From: Desmodus rotundus | Taxonomy: Eukaryota > Chordata > Mammalia > Chiroptera > Phyllostomidae | Direction: 5' to 3' | Length of the DNA: 64,000 nt | Assembly: GCF_022682495.2 (NCBI RefSeq) | Contig: NC_071392.1 | Coordinates: 107,188,896-107,252,895 of the forward strand | Shown: piece by piece, positions 1 through 11,228 of the stretch | Layout: the number at the start of each line of letters is the position of its first letter | How positions within the stretch are numbered: the stretch's first letter is position 1 | The notes under the pieces: generated by a model | What the model saw: the letters and a program-made list of their open reading frames with translations, nothing else | What the model was told of the DNA's origin: nothing | Database searches by the model: none | Program-made: the position numbers and the translations under genes

Positions 1-980
1 AGGAGCACCACAGATTTGGGGAGAGAGACTTTGGGGTGCTCCAAGGATGAGAGCTTATCTGCCGTGGCTCTTTCAGCCGGTCATTCAAAATTCTTCCCTG
101 AACTCCTGCTCTGTGCCAAAGTTCTACATGTATGTACAGCCCTGTTCTACATGTTGCAGGGAAAGATCACAGACAGGACCTACAACCGCGTGTGGTTGCT
201 TAGAAGGCACAAACAGCAGGCAGGAAACAAGTGCTCATCCGGCAGAGGCCGGGGCCCTCTCACCCGAGTGTCCCATGCGCCCAAGTCGCAGCCTTCCTTT
301 TACACCTGAGAATGCCCAAGACTTCAGGGGGCAGCGCGGGGGTGGGGCCTGAAACCCACAGCGAAGGGAAAAGAGGGCTGTGAGCCAGAACCTTCAAAAA
401 GGCTTTTAAGAGTAAGAGTGTAAGAATAATAGTGGGGGTGGGAGGAGGTGAGACCACAAAGAGGCTCTTGTGACAGCGAGGAGGACAGATGCAGGTGGCC
501 AGGAACATCAATAGTAGAGATGAAGAAAATCAGACTGATTTGAAATGCAACTCAAAAGGAGAGTTAACCAAAAAGAAAAGGCTTTTAAGGAGGCAGGGAG
601 GATACGTGTGTGAACGTCATCACGATCTCTTCCGTTACTGGAGATTTGTAGCTTTACAATTTGAGAGCGAGAGAGAATCGGAAATGTGGACCTTCTCATT
701 TTTTCAGTTTTTCTTTCTAATGAGTTCACCCTTCTTTAACAAAATAAGAAAATAAGATTTAAAAGTAGGGCGCTGTACTTAAAAAAGGAAATGGAAGTCA
801 AGCAAAAACTTCCAGAAAAAATAAATAAAACATGTAACAAGATCTTCCGACAATGGGGGAGGAGTTACAAAGTAGTGCGGCCATTTGCGCGGAGAGCGTG
901 GAAAGGCTTAGACGCGGAGTTGCCGCAGGACCCAGGCCCGCAGCCCTGCCGTGCCCCACGGAGCGCGGGAGGCCCGTGTC
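1..980. other. Unannotated single-copy sequence, no gene recognised
   Basis: I see no exon, RNA gene or repeat that I can name here. Short open frames occur on both strands but none has a domain, and they overlap one another in several frames. The last 100 bases are unusually CpG-rich (see the CpG patch entry). A T/C-rich run lies near 695-720. Confidence 0.5.
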
Positions 981-1060
981 CACACAGAAACGCACACGTG
1001 CATTCATGGTTTATAGTGGCCGAACGGTGGCAACAACCCGAACGTCTGCCCACTGGTGAA
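876..1060. other. Small CpG-dense patch
   Basis: CpG dinucleotides are packed here (about 14 in the first 110 bases, more up to 1060), while flanking sequence is CpG-poor as is usual in mammals. The 3' part overlaps the start of an old L1 fragment, so part of the CpG content may come from the repeat. It is too short to count as a normal CpG island, and no transcription start can be seen. Confidence 0.4.
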
Positions 1061-1415
1061 TGAATAAACCAAGCGTGGTGTCTCCACACAGCAAACTGCT
1101 CTCTGGCAATAAAAAGGAATGAAGTGCAGGCACACGCTGCAACATACACGAACCCTGAACACAGGCTAAGAAAAGAAGCCAATCAGAAAAAGCCCATCCT
1201 GTGTGATTCCATTGATATGGAAGGCCCAAACAGGCTAACAGAGTCAGGAAGTAGACAAGGGGTTGCCTAGAGCTGGGGCGGGGCGGGGGCGGCGGGGGGA
1301 TGGGGAGTGACTGGCAAGGGACACAGGCTTTCGCTTTGGGGTGGCGAAACGCCCTAAAATTTATTGTGATGATGGTTACATAACTTTCAAAACCCACTAA
1401 AAAACACTGAACTGT
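985..1415 (+). mobile_element. Old L1 fragment, end of ORF2 and start of 3' UTR
   Basis: The order of landmarks is that of the L1 ORF2 3' end. There is a stretch like 'atagccaaaaggtggaaacaaccc' (here diverged), then 'ctgatgaatgaataaac', then the 'gtgtgattccatt' region and a G-rich 3' UTR stretch, ending in 'aactgtatacttta'. It is heavily diverged and 5'-truncated, with no usable reading frame. The orientation is plus strand. Confidence 0.75.
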
Positions 1416-1690
1416 ATACTTTATTTATTTATTTTTGAATTCCTTGGGTTACATTGGTCAATAAAATTATATAGGCTTCCAGTGTACAATTCTGCCATAC
1501 ATCCTCTGCGCACTGTCTCACCACCCAAAGCCAGGTCCCCTTCTGTCCCCATTTATCCCCCCTTCATCTCTTCCACACGTCCCCACTCCCCCTTCCCTCT
1601 GGTAACCACCATGCTGTTGTCTGTGTGTATGAGGGGGTTTTTTTGTTTGTTTCTTTGGTTTGGGATTTTTTGGTTTTGTTTTTGTTTTTT
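1416..1690 (-). mobile_element. L1 3' end, antisense
   Basis: The motif 'ttacattggtcaataaaatt' followed by 'gtgtacaattctgcc' and a C/T-rich block with 'tctggtaaccaccatgctg' is the reverse complement of a bat L1 3' UTR. It directly abuts the sense L1 fragment upstream, so two LINE tails meet here in opposite orientation. Only the 3' end is present. Confidence 0.7.
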
Positions 1691-2250
1691 GCTCAGCAGC
1701 TACTTCTCCAAGGGAACAAGTTCAAAGGAAGGGTCAGGCAGCCCTGTGGGGGGCGAGTGAGGGTGGAGCCCTGTGGGCCCCAGAAAAGGAAGCGTTGTGA
1801 CTTAGTGAGGTAAACAGAGCTCAGCTCTCCTGCCCTCAGCGGCTCACCTGGCTGGAGAGCAGGGCTCTTGTCGCTGTCCCCTGAGCAGAGGAGCCAGGTG
1901 GCCCAAGCCCACCCAGGCAGAGGAGGGGATCGACCGTGGGGACTTGCAGGCTCCAGCCCCAAACAAAACCGAGAAGTCAGGAGGCAGCAGGCTGCTGGGA
2001 AACTGCAGTTTCACCGCCCAATAACCCGGTGTGTTTGTGACTTCCGGGTTCCAGTCGTCAGGGTCAATTACAGGTCACAACTGACCCCCAAAGTCAGCTG
2101 CCCAGGGAGGCGGTTGTACAAATCCGTTTTCCACAGCCTTCGGACTCCTGGCTGCGTAGAGCAGCACATGGAGCTAGAGTGGAGGGGAGCGGGACAGGGA
2201 ACCCCAGGTCGGGAATGAAATGGAACCCGCTGGGGGGGCCCCATGTGGTG
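1690..2250. other. Unannotated single-copy sequence
   Basis: No repeat or coding signature is recognised. The stretch is moderately GC-rich and contains only overlapping short frames without domain content. Confidence 0.4.
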
Positions 2251-2254
2251 TTCC

Positions 2255-2345
2255 CACCCCAACTCTGCTGTGGACGTCCTGTGTGGCCCTGGCCCAGTTA
2301 CCTCACCTCTCTGAGCCTTTTCCCTATGGAGAGGACTAGTCCCAA
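2255..2345 (+). repeat. MIR SINE fragment
   Basis: The MIR core motif is visible as 'cccagttacctcacctctct' followed by 'gagcctttt'. This matches the diagnostic 'cttaacctctctgagcctcag' segment of the mammalian-wide tRNA-derived SINE, in sense orientation. It is short and diverged. Confidence 0.7.
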
Positions 2346-2439
2346 TCACCCACCCAACTCTCCATCAAAAGGGACTGTGGAAACACCAGACACCAAACTC
2401 AACCACACACCTGACCCGAGCAAGCCCTTCAAGCCTGTC

Positions 2440-2578
2440 AACAGCTTTACTGAGTTACAATTTACATGTCATAAAGTGCTCTCACTCTCAGTGTACAAGT
2501 CAGTGATGTGGGGGAACTTACAGAGCTGTACAACCATCACCACCACCAAAGATATCTCCAGAACGATGCTTTCAGGTT
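2440..2578 (-). mobile_element. L1M 3' UTR fragment, antisense
   Basis: The run 'actgagttacaatttacatg', 'gtacaagtcagtg' and 'gtacaaccatcaccaccacc', closing with 'ctccagaacgatg', matches the antisense 3' UTR of old placental L1 elements. Only this tail piece is present. Confidence 0.7.
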
Positions 2579-2579
2579 A

Positions 2580-3190
2580 GTGTTCCATGCGTAATAACGT
2601 TAATGCCATATAAATGCCAAAGAGGAAAACAGCAATTTATTAGGCTGAATAATAGGAAATCATCATTTTATAGGTTAAAAATGTCCAAATAGAGACAATT
2701 GTACCCAGTTATGCCTTGTTTCCAAAAAGGGTATTTACAAACAGTACTATAAACTACCGTTTGCATATTAACTTATGTATTCTGTGTGATTGCCTATGAA
2801 TTGCCTATGGTATGAATTTACATACTGTATTATACAGAAAACTATATATGTTAGACTTTGTGGGTAATGTAAGGGATTTAGGCTTTTTCAAGGGAGAAAT
2901 TTTGACTGTACTCGGTTTTGACCTTCAGCACTATATTTAGAAATGAACCTTCACAGGGACTGCCCACTCTTGAGCCAGCTAAGCTAGAATCTTCCACTTT
3001 AAGTTGAGAAAAATGAAGCTTAGAAAGCTTGGGTAACCTATGCATACACTCCCAACTGCACTGTACTGTTTCAAGAAATGTGGGTAAAAGTTTGTAAATG
3101 GAAACACCTTGTATCTATAGCACGATAGAACTGTGGTTTGTGCTTTATTTTTTATTTTTACGCATGCTTACTTTTTCAGGAGTGGGGGTA
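2580..3190. other. AT-rich unique sequence
   Basis: This is an AT-rich block without a recognised repeat or coding frame. It holds a short direct repeat of 'attgcctatg' near 2789-2810. Old repeats too decayed to recognise by eye may be present. Confidence 0.4.
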
Positions 3191-3194
3191 GGGG

Positions 3195-3295
3195 TCCTCT
3201 ATATCCTGTTTCACATCTGTCTCCCCCGCACTTAGCTGTACAGCTTGCCATATAGTACATGTTCAATAATTCGTGAATAAATGAAGTAAATTTGA
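3195..3295 (+). repeat. L2 LINE 3' end
   Basis: The segment reads through the typical L2 tail. A 'cacttagctgtacagcttgcc' region is followed by 'atagtacatgttcaataatt' and 'gtgaataaatgaag'. L2 tails normally read 'cacatagtaggtgctcaataaat...gaatgaatga'. The orientation is sense. Confidence 0.65.
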
Positions 3296-3330
3296 TGGGG
3301 AGGAAAGACCCTGATTAACAGGTGTAAACA

Positions 3331-3346
3331 CTGAGAGAGAGACAGA

Positions 3347-3396
<50 letters not shown>
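3331..3396 (+). repeat. (GA)n microsatellite
   Basis: A 'gagagagacagagagaga' type purine dinucleotide run of about 65 bases, with a few interrupting cytosines in its first half and pure GA in its second half. It is a likely length-polymorphic locus. Confidence 0.95.
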
Positions 3397-3398
<2 letters not shown>

Positions 3399-3399
3399 C

Positions 3400-4310
3400 C
3401 GAGCGTGAGTGCCTGGCATCACTGTAGCCACTAAATGATACTTTGTGAGGAATGACTGCATGAACAGGTGCAAAAAGCTTTTACATCGATGCGTGCAGAC
3501 CCAATCTGAGCCAGCTCAAGCAGGCCCTCCTGAATGGCTGAGATGCTTTCTGCTTGAGACGGCAAGACAGCCTGCCTTCCAGCACCAGAGTCTGAAGCTT
3601 CCAGTCCCAAACCTGAGAAGGAAGATGAAGGCCGAGAGAACAGGCAGGGCAAAGAGGACCGCACGTCGCCAGGCATCTGAGTCTTTAAGGGGTGAGAGGC
3701 CAGACCCCTGGGCGGAGAAGTGTCGGAGGGAAACCGCCCAGCGAAGCAGGGAGCCTGGATGCTGGAGCTGGTGCAGACGCTCCCTGCTGGGCTCCCCTGG
3801 GTGTGCAGGCCAGAGAGAGCTCTGAGATGCAGGGAGGGGGCCTGGGGGCAGGAGTGGGAGGTGCGGCTCCTCAGGGATAGAGCTGGTTTCACAGTCCCAC
3901 AGGGAGAAGATGCTACAAGCCCCCGCAGTCCCTTCCCCAACTCCACCAAAGGGAAGAGGTGCCAGCCGTCTAACTGGTCAAAATCTAAGGCACTGATTGA
4001 ACGAGGGTGCTAACGGACAGGGTCCCTGCGGTAATACGTGTGTGGTGTGGGGCTCTTTGCTTACTGCTTCCAAGGGGGCGCCAGGCCCAGCAGCCACTGG
4101 ACTTCTGCATCAGTGGGTGTTAGTCACCGTCTCCACTCCTAATAAAGCGGTTCTGCATCTCCCACTGGGTGTCTGCTTCCAGCACATATCTCCCCCAGGA
4201 AGCCCATCAGGCAGGGAGAGGTGATGGGCATTTCTAGGTTCACTATTCTATCAAATGGTTTCAAAATTCTGGCAGAATCTCCAGCCTGGCTAAGGCTTCC
4301 AACTGTGTGT
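3400..4310. other. Unannotated single-copy sequence
   Basis: The region has several overlapping open frames on both strands, the longest a 172-codon minus-strand frame from 3949 to 3431. That frame is serine/proline-rich without domain, signal peptide or codon bias, and frames on the opposite strand cover the same bases. I read these as chance frames in GC-richer sequence. Confidence 0.45.
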
Positions 4311-4349
4311 TCCCAGAAAATGTAAAAAGAAACTTAGGAATCGCTCTTG

Positions 4350-4785
4350 AGCCTAGAGAAAGGTCTGGAATGATACCCTCCATGGGGAAGCACAATCACC
4401 TTTGGAAGGTGGGATGTATGAGGAATGTGTGAAGGGGCTTCCACTTTTCACACAAACTTTTGGATTGGTTCCATTTTTTTTATAATAGGCACATGATACT
4501 TTATAATTAAAAGTAATAATAAGGGGTTGGACATGGCATATAAAAATATAAATCCAACTTAAAAGTCAGTAACACAACTTCTGAAGCGAACCTTAATGTA
4601 AACTATGGACTTTGAGTGATAATGGGGCATTAATATAGGTTCAAAAATTGTAATAAAAGTACCACTCTAGGGGCAGGTGTTAATAATGGAGGAATCTATG
4701 CGTGTGGGGACGGGGTATATGGGAAGTCTTGGAACCTTCCTATCCATTAAAACTGCTCTTTAAAAATATCTTTTTTAAAAAATGT
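4350..4785 (+). mobile_element. Old L1 3' UTR fragments
   Basis: Two L1-tail signatures follow each other. The first is 'ttccacttttcacacaaact' with 'gcacatgatactttataatt' (about 4430-4530). The second, about 4620-4785, has 'aataatggaggaatctatg', 'gggaagtcttggaacc' and 'aaaactgctctttaaaaa'. Both match 3' UTR segments of old placental L1 families in sense orientation. Confidence 0.55.
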
Positions 4786-4914
4786 AATCATTTAAAAATT
4801 TGATAACCACCATTATGTCTCAAATAATTGTATAATAATTATGAAAATCATGTGCAACCACCTATTTGAGAAAGCCAGAAGATTCTGAACTTCCTATATG
4901 TTGCTGATAATTCA

Positions 4915-5050
4915 AATTTACTGGCAATTAACTCCCCTGGGACTCAGTTTTCTCATCCGTCAAATGGACATAATAACACCTGCCTCACAGATTTGCCAGC
5001 CTCCATGTGACAACGCACAGCACGGCATCCCTAAGATATAAAATCATGTA
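4915..5050 (+). repeat. MIR SINE fragment
   Basis: The segment 'gggactcagttttctcatcc' followed by 'gtcaaatggacataataaca' and 'cctgcctcacag' is the classic MIR core, in sense orientation. Confidence 0.85.
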
Positions 5051-5254
5051 ATGATGTCGCCAGGGTGAGCATTTCTGGCATTGTCTAGGAAATCGGCTGG
5101 TTTAAATCAGCAGACCTGTTTTTAAAAGCGATATGGCTGGTAGCAAGGGCTATTTACTAAACAAGTGAAGCGTTTCCTCACCCCTCCCTACAGAGACAGC
5201 GGAGAATACCCGCCCTGTTCTGCCTGGTGTCCGGCCCACAGCTCTGCAGAGAGA

Positions 5255-5375
5255 GCACTCTGTGCATATGGTTGAATAAGCACCCCTATGAGAGAGGTCA
5301 TCGCGTTCACAGACAGGGAAACTGAGGCTCAAAGAGGAAACAGAAAAACAGCTTTGCCAATGTCAAAGCCATTTC
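5255..5375 (-). repeat. MIR SINE fragment, antisense
   Basis: The motif 'agacagggaaactgaggctc' and 'aaagaggaaac' is the reverse complement of the MIR core. The element is short and diverged. Confidence 0.7.
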
Positions 5376-5379
5376 CATC

Positions 5380-5780
5380 CCCTCTGCCCTGTTTCTGTGG
5401 GTTAAAGGAGAGACAAGATGGGCTGGGGGGGGGACAGGAGGCCTGCTGGGGAAGAGAGGGGATAAAGGAAAGAAGCAGCCACCAGAATCCGCATGACAAG
5501 TTCCTGCTTGGAGTAAGCTGAAGGGGGAAATGCCATTTTGATGAATGCACGCGTGTGCTGCCTATTGTCAAGAAATGGACACCACGCAGTTTTTTGTTTC
5601 TTTATCTGCCATGGCAACCAGAAAGCTTAGAATCCCATTTATTGCTTGAGTAACAACCAGCCAATCAGCCCCAGAGAAGCCCCTACTTCTCCTTCCCTCC
5701 CAGAGAAACAGTGTTCTGATCTATGTTTCTCTCCGCAACCCCTAGAAACACCCAACCAAGCCCTTAAGCTGAAGCAGCCT
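5380..5780. other. Unannotated single-copy sequence
   Basis: No named repeat or gene is recognised. A G-rich stretch (about 5418-5455) and a CCAAT-like 'agccaatcag' at about 5660 are visible, without other promoter context. Confidence 0.35.
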
Positions 5781-6330
5781 GGAGGAGTTTTCACACATCG
5801 TATTAATTGTCCTGTTCTTTGATTCCTTATATTTCACTAGTCCTGCACTGATCATGGGAATAATATCAACTGTAATTAGGTATCATAAGGATAATGATTT
5901 CATTAAAGCTCCTTTAATGGGCTTGGACATGTACAAGGAAAGGTGTTATACAACACAGTCGCACACTTTATCACCTTGTGATAATTGGAGTTGCTGAATT
6001 ATAGCAACAGAGCAACCGAAGGTAATTTCCTATTTGGCCAAAGCCGTCTGGCCTCCCCCAAGCCTCCAATTATCATATTTCTTCTTGGAATCAGCTCTCC
6101 CTTCCAGTCAGAAGCTGCAGCGAGCTCCAGGCTATTACAGTGGACTCTAGGCCTGCGCAGGAGCTGTGAAGTTCTAATTTTCTCATTACACAACCTCATC
6201 TGTCAGCTATTTGCTGGCGAGCCAGCCCTGTTCTTTAGTTCAGGTGATAAATAGGCATGAACAGCTTAGCGAGCAGAGAAGCAAATAAACATCTGAAAAT
6301 GAGCAAGCCCTGAGAATCCTCTATCAGATG
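5780..6330. promoter_or_regulatory. Candidate conserved non-coding element (repeat-free, homeodomain-site rich)
   Basis: This block has no recognised repeat and no coding frame. It carries many TAAT/ATTA cores, including 'gtattaattgtcc', 'ctgtaattagg', 'ccaattatcat' and 'gaggtgataaat'-like sequence. It also has an inverted 'attaaagctcctttaat' at about 5903-5919, and 'ataattggagttgctgaatt'. That composition is common in developmental enhancers. The regulatory role is inference; only comparison with other mammals could establish conservation. Confidence 0.3.
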
Positions 6331-6785
6331 GTGTTATGGGTCATAGAAAACTTGAGCAAACCGTGGAACGAAACACGGAGAAAAGGCTAAACCAATCTTG
6401 CCACCTTTCACTCAGAATCGCAGTGGCGGCAGCGGGTGATTTCTTCTCCTACACCGAGAGTCTCCGCTCGTTCTTTAGACAGTGCTGGCAAACTTAAGTA
6501 AGTTGATAACATAGCAACTCATTGCTGAGCACCTAGTAGGTGTGCGATGGTGTGGGCAGGCCTTAAAATGTATTGACCCCATCCGAAATCAGGAGAATAG
6601 TTTATGCTATGCACATTCACTCATTCATTCGTTCTCATCATTGAGATTGCAACATGCCTGGCAGGTTATAAGCACTATAGAAGTAGTAGCTATCAGCTTC
6701 TACTCACTCACAGGAATGGCTCCATGCCTGCTTTGAGCCAAAGCACCAATACAACACATATACCAATACACGGCTCAACTGCATT
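6330..6785. other. Unannotated sequence with a possible L2/MIR remnant
   Basis: The stretch at 6610-6700 ('cattcactcattcattcg', then 'caacatgcctggcaggttat') resembles the antisense or terminal part of an L2/MIR element but is too decayed to call. The rest is unassigned. Confidence 0.3.
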
Positions 6786-6786
6786 A

Positions 6787-7580
6787 GCTATAAGGGAAAT
6801 GCAAATCAAAACCACAATGAGATACCACCTCACCCTTGTTAGAATGGCCGTTATCAATAAAACAAGAAATAATGAGTGTTGGAGAGGATGTAGAGAAAAA
6901 GGAACCCTCATACACTGCTGGTAGAAATGTAATTGGTACAGCCACTATGGAAACCATGGAGATTCTATGGAGAAACTATGGAAGTATGGAGATTCTTCAA
7001 AACATTAAGAATAGTGCTACCATATGACCCTACAATCCCTCTTCTGGGTATCTACCTGAAAAATGAAAACATTTATTTGTAAATATATATGTACCCCTGT
7101 GTTCACTGCAGCATTATTCATGGTAGCCAAGACATGAAAACGAGCCAAAGGATGGGTGATTGGATAAAGGAGATGTGGCACATGATAGAATACTACTCAG
7201 CCATAAGAAAGGATGCAATACTGCCATTTGCTACAGCATGAATGGATCTTGAGAATGACAAACTCAGCGAAACAAGTCAGATGGAAAAGGACAAGAACCA
7301 TATGATTTCACTCACACGTGGAATATAAAACAGAAAGCAACACACAAACTCATAGACACAGACAATAGCATGATGGCTACTGGAGGAGAAGGGGTGGTGA
7401 GGAGGGTGCAGAGGGCACAGGGAGTCAAATATATAGGAACAGAGGAGACCAGACGTTGGGTGGTGAGCACACAACGCAATTTTCAAATGATGTATTATAG
7501 AAATATTACAGAAATGCACACTTGAAACTTACATAATGTTATTAACCAATGTTACCTCAATAAATTTAAATAAATAAATA
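6787..7580 (+). mobile_element. 5'-truncated L1, ORF2 3' end plus 3' UTR
   Basis: The segment starts at 'gggaaatgcaaatcaaaacc', continues with 'gataccacctcaccc' and 'tacactgctggtag', and has the 'gtagccaagacatgaaaac' and 'atactactcagcc' landmarks of the L1 ORF2 end. It closes with 'atgttattaaccaatgtt', 'acctcaataaa' and an A-rich tail. Point mutations and indels break the ORF2 frame. The internal block near 6950-7000 contains short duplications of 'ctatggagattcta'-like sequence. Confidence 0.9.
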
Positions 7581-7639
7581 TTTATAAATGTTTTTATAAA
7601 TAAAAATTTATTTATTTAAAAAAAATTTTAAAGACTTAG

Positions 7640-8630
7640 GAGGTGCCCTAGTCCAGGCTCATTTTAAATAATGTAGCTTTTTCCTGGCACAGACAAGCAA
7701 AAAATATTACAAATGTGAGCAAAGAAAACATAAAAATACAATAAACTTTTTAATTTATGGAGGAAAAGACAAAAATCTCTACTGAAAAAAATATATTTGC
7801 ATGCAGATTTTTAAAAATACTAGAAACTTTCCCAAGATTTAGAGGGGAAAGACGATAATAAAAATTATTAAAAAAGAAGATAATAAAAATGGAGGACAGA
7901 AAATGCCAATGTAACATACAAATAATTTATTTCCAACAGAGACCATAACAGAACCGAAGCAATGATAAGAAAAAAAGCAGAATGCTTTTCCAAACTAGAT
8001 AAATCAGAAGATTATAAAGATACATACATTTCAGATATCTGACTTCAAACACCAGTTGAGATGAATACCTAGACACAATTTGAAAAAGTTTGTGACCCAG
8101 GAATTTTAGACCCAGAGAAGCTGTCCTTTTTCAGTATAGAGGCAATAAAAGAACATTCTGGACAAAGGATTTAGAAAATCCTTCTAGAACTAAAAAACAG
8201 CTTGAACAGAAACTAGTCAAGACATGATACAAAGTTAACAGCTCAACTTTGGGAAAAGCAAAGAACAAAAGGGCGATGCTCAGTTTTACAACCAGTTAAG
8301 AAGGGAAGCGTCTAAATGATACTTGCCAGTCTGTTTATAAACTAATACGTACGTCACAAATTATTCTTTTAAAAGAGGAACCTGATGCAAGATACTAGAT
8401 TATGTTCATAAAACCCAAGAAGTGGAGGATAGGAGAATAAAAACATGTTTACACTGTGTATTAAGTGGAGCACACTCAAAAATATTATTAAAAATATAAT
8501 AAGAAAATCATCAGTTAAAAAATGCTTTTGAAAACTTAATAAAAACTACAACTCTCATTAAAATACATCTTCCAAAATAACATTTTAAATATATAAAGTA
8601 AATATAGTTTTGCAGTAAAATGATAATATA
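7640..8630 (+). mobile_element. Old, decayed L1/HAL1-like sequence
   Basis: The block is A-rich on the plus strand. It holds 'cccaggaattttagaccca', 'gagaagctgtccttt' and 'acaaaggatttag'-like segments that resemble the end of LINE ORF1 and its junction region. Divergence is high and boundaries are uncertain. It probably belongs with the downstream L1 ORF2 fragment. Confidence 0.4.
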
Positions 8631-8639
8631 AAGAAAAAC

Positions 8640-10560
8640 AACAATAAGGCATAAAAATTAAAAGCATAAAACAAAGCTAAAGAAGTAATAGCAAATGGTT
8701 TGAACAATAAATGCCAATGTGTTAAATTCCACTATTAAAAGAAAAAAAAATTCCCAAATTAAGTCAAAGACAAAATCCAATTATAGAGTTTTCAAGAGAC
8801 ACAAATGAAGTGTCTTTTTATATTAAACATAAAAAAAGGCAAATGTGTATTAGGCAAATGCAAATTTTAAAAGCATAAGTGCAACATTCATATCAGATAA
8901 AGTAAATTAAAGGCACAAAAACGTATTAAGCAGGACAGTAAAGATTGTCATATATTGATGAAGTCTGGGCTTTCTAATGAGATTCTACTGTCACGTCTTA
9001 GCCTGTGTTCTCCCCGAGGAGCATGAGACAAAGGCTTGATACAAGGGCACGTAGAACATTCATTACAAAAACTGACCACATCCTGGACCAAGCAGGAGTT
9101 AGCAACTTCCAAAGGATTTTACTCATGCAAGGTAAGATCTCTGTCTACAGTGCAATTAAACTTAAAACCAGAAACAAATAATAGCAAGAAAATTCCCATA
9201 TGTTTGAAAATTTAAAAATAGAAATGCACTTCTAGACAACCCTAGGGTCATAGAAGACATCACTGAGAAAATGAGAAAATACTTTCATTTACATCATAAT
9301 GGAAATCCATCAAAGTCTGAAGGATATGACTAAAGCCATGCAGACATTAGACAAAAATGCAGGATTAAAATCAACGAGCAAAGAATTCAATCTCAAAAAT
9401 TTGGAAAAGGGCTAGCAAATTAAACCTGAAAAAAAGTGCAAGGAAGAAACAAACTTATGAACAAAAATTAGTGAAACAGAAAAGTAGAATGGACTAGTGT
9501 CTCAAGGTAGAGAAAGTTCTCTTAAACTGTACACAGAAATTGTGAACTAAATAGGAAAAGGAATGGTTAGTTGGACTACATTATAATTAACAATATATGT
9601 ATTAAAAAATACCATTAAGACCATGACAAAGGGAAGTCTAAAGAAGTTATAAAAATAAAACCAACAAAGAGCTCAGACCCAGACTATTTAAAGAACTCCT
9701 ATAAGTTAAGAAGAAGGTAGTCAACCCAATACTAAAATGTACAGGACACTTGAATGGGTACTATCCAAAAAAAGAAAATCAAAAGGCCCCCGTCTCAAAA
9801 AAGTAGAACGATAATCTTATTAGTCATCAGAGAATGCATATTCAAAAAGATACTACTACGCACCCACCAGAATGACTGAAATCAAAATTTGGCCACGCCA
9901 AGGTCCTGGCAAGGATGCTGCACTGGAAGCCTTCCTTCTCTGTTGGTGAAAGTGCGTGTGGGTGTGGCCGCCATGGAAGGTTGGCAGCAAAGTTAAAGAC
10001 ATTCAGGCACTCTTACCCAGCAACGTCACTGCTAGCAATGCGCGCTGACATGCATCAGGAAACACATATAAGAATGTTTACGACAGCACTACTCATAACA
10101 GACAAAAACTGGAAACAAACCATTTAACCCCCTTTCATCACTTACCCATTATCAACTCATTAACTGGAAAGCTGGAGAGACCCATTAACCAAAACAACCC
10201 ATTAGTAATGAAATGAACAAATAAATGATGGTATATTCATGTAATAGAATAAACAAATAAATTGCAGCATATTCATGCAATGAAATCAACAGAAATCGAA
10301 ATGAGTGAACTACAGCTACACATCAAAAATAAATATCACAAAGATAATATGAAGGCAAATAAACCAGACAAATAAGAATTAATTGCATTATACCATTTAT
10401 ATGAAGTTCAAACAACAGGAAAAGCCAAACTATCCTGTTTAGGTACACGTGTGTAAGTGGGAATATTAAAAGTAAAAGCAAGAATGTAATTATCCTGAAA
10501 GTCAGGATAGCAGCTACTTTCAGGGAACAAAAAGGAGTAGCAACTGGATAGAGGTACAAA
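8640..10560 (+). mobile_element. Old L1 fragment, ORF2 region to 3' end
   Basis: Recognisable ORF2 landmarks occur in the right order on the plus strand. They include 'atatcagataaagtaaatt', 'aaactgaccacatcctgg', 'agtgcaattaaacttaaaac', 'tcctataagttaagaagaag', 'aatgggtactatcc', and 'catattcatgcaatgaaat' towards the end. The frame is broken throughout. The CG-rich island near 9930-10040 is the mutated 'ctggtgggaatgtaaa...' segment. There is no intact reverse transcriptase. Confidence 0.7.
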
Positions 10561-10689
10561 GGTAGCTCTGGAGTGCCTTGTGCAATTCTGCGCCTAGGCT
10601 TCAAGACATCTAACACACTTCCTGTTCCTCTCTGAAGCCCCACCGCCACCATGCGGGCAAGCCCAGACCAGCCTTCTAGGAAATGAGAA

Positions 10690-11118
10690 GGCACACCAGC
10701 CTAGCTGAGGTCACCCCTTGATTAACCAGTCCCCAGCTGGCCTGGCAGCTGACCACTCATCCAAGACCAGAAGAACCTCACAGGTGAACCCAGCCCCAAT
10801 TGCCAAACAAACAAAAAAAAAAATCATGTTGATTTTTTAAGGCACTACATTTTTTTTAATCCTCACCTGAGGACTTTTCATTGCTTTTAGACAGAGATGA
10901 AGGAGAGGAGAGGGAGGAAGGGGTGGGGCATCAATTGGTTGCCTCCCATATGTGCCAGGACCAGGGATCAAATATGCAACTTAGGTACATGCCCTAACCA
11001 GGAATCACACCCACAACCTTTCAGTGTGCAGAACGATGCTCCAACCGACTGAGCCACACTGGCCAGGGCTTTTAGGCATTACATTTTGAAGCGGTCTGCT
11101 ATGCAGCAAAAGCTAACT
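10690..11118 (+). mobile_element. MLT1-type MaLR LTR, split by a SINE
   Basis: The 5' part (10690-10850) includes 'cctcacaggtgaacccagcc'. The 3' part (11085-11118) reads 'gctatgcagcaaaagctaac' and 'tgatac', the standard end of MLT1 LTRs ('tttgttatgcagcaatagctaactgatac'). The two parts are contiguous once the SINE at 10852-11070 is ignored. This is an ancient endogenous-retrovirus-like solo LTR with no coding sequence. Confidence 0.7.
10852..11070 (-). mobile_element. VES-type bat SINE, antisense
   Basis: The 3' end reads 'gagccacactggccagggc', the reverse complement of the tRNA-like head. The B-box region ('accaggaatcacacccac') and the poly-purine half ('gaaggagaggagagggagg') follow in antisense order. 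The tail is of the 'atcctca/tgaggat' hairpin type. Target-site duplications are 'tttaaggcactacat' (10836-10850) and 'tttaggcattacat' (11071-11084), one base shorter and with one mismatch. Confidence 0.92.
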
Positions 11119-11228
11119 GATACACATTATGAGAACAAATATGGGTTCAGTATTAAACAAGCAGTAGCCTGAAAATAGGAATGCCCAGTAGTCTTGTTTG
11201 AGTGATTGAATATTATCATAGAAATGTA

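Noticed and set aside
3431..3949. 172-codon minus-strand open frame
   Set aside because: No domain, Ser-rich, and plus-strand frames of similar quality cover the same bases.
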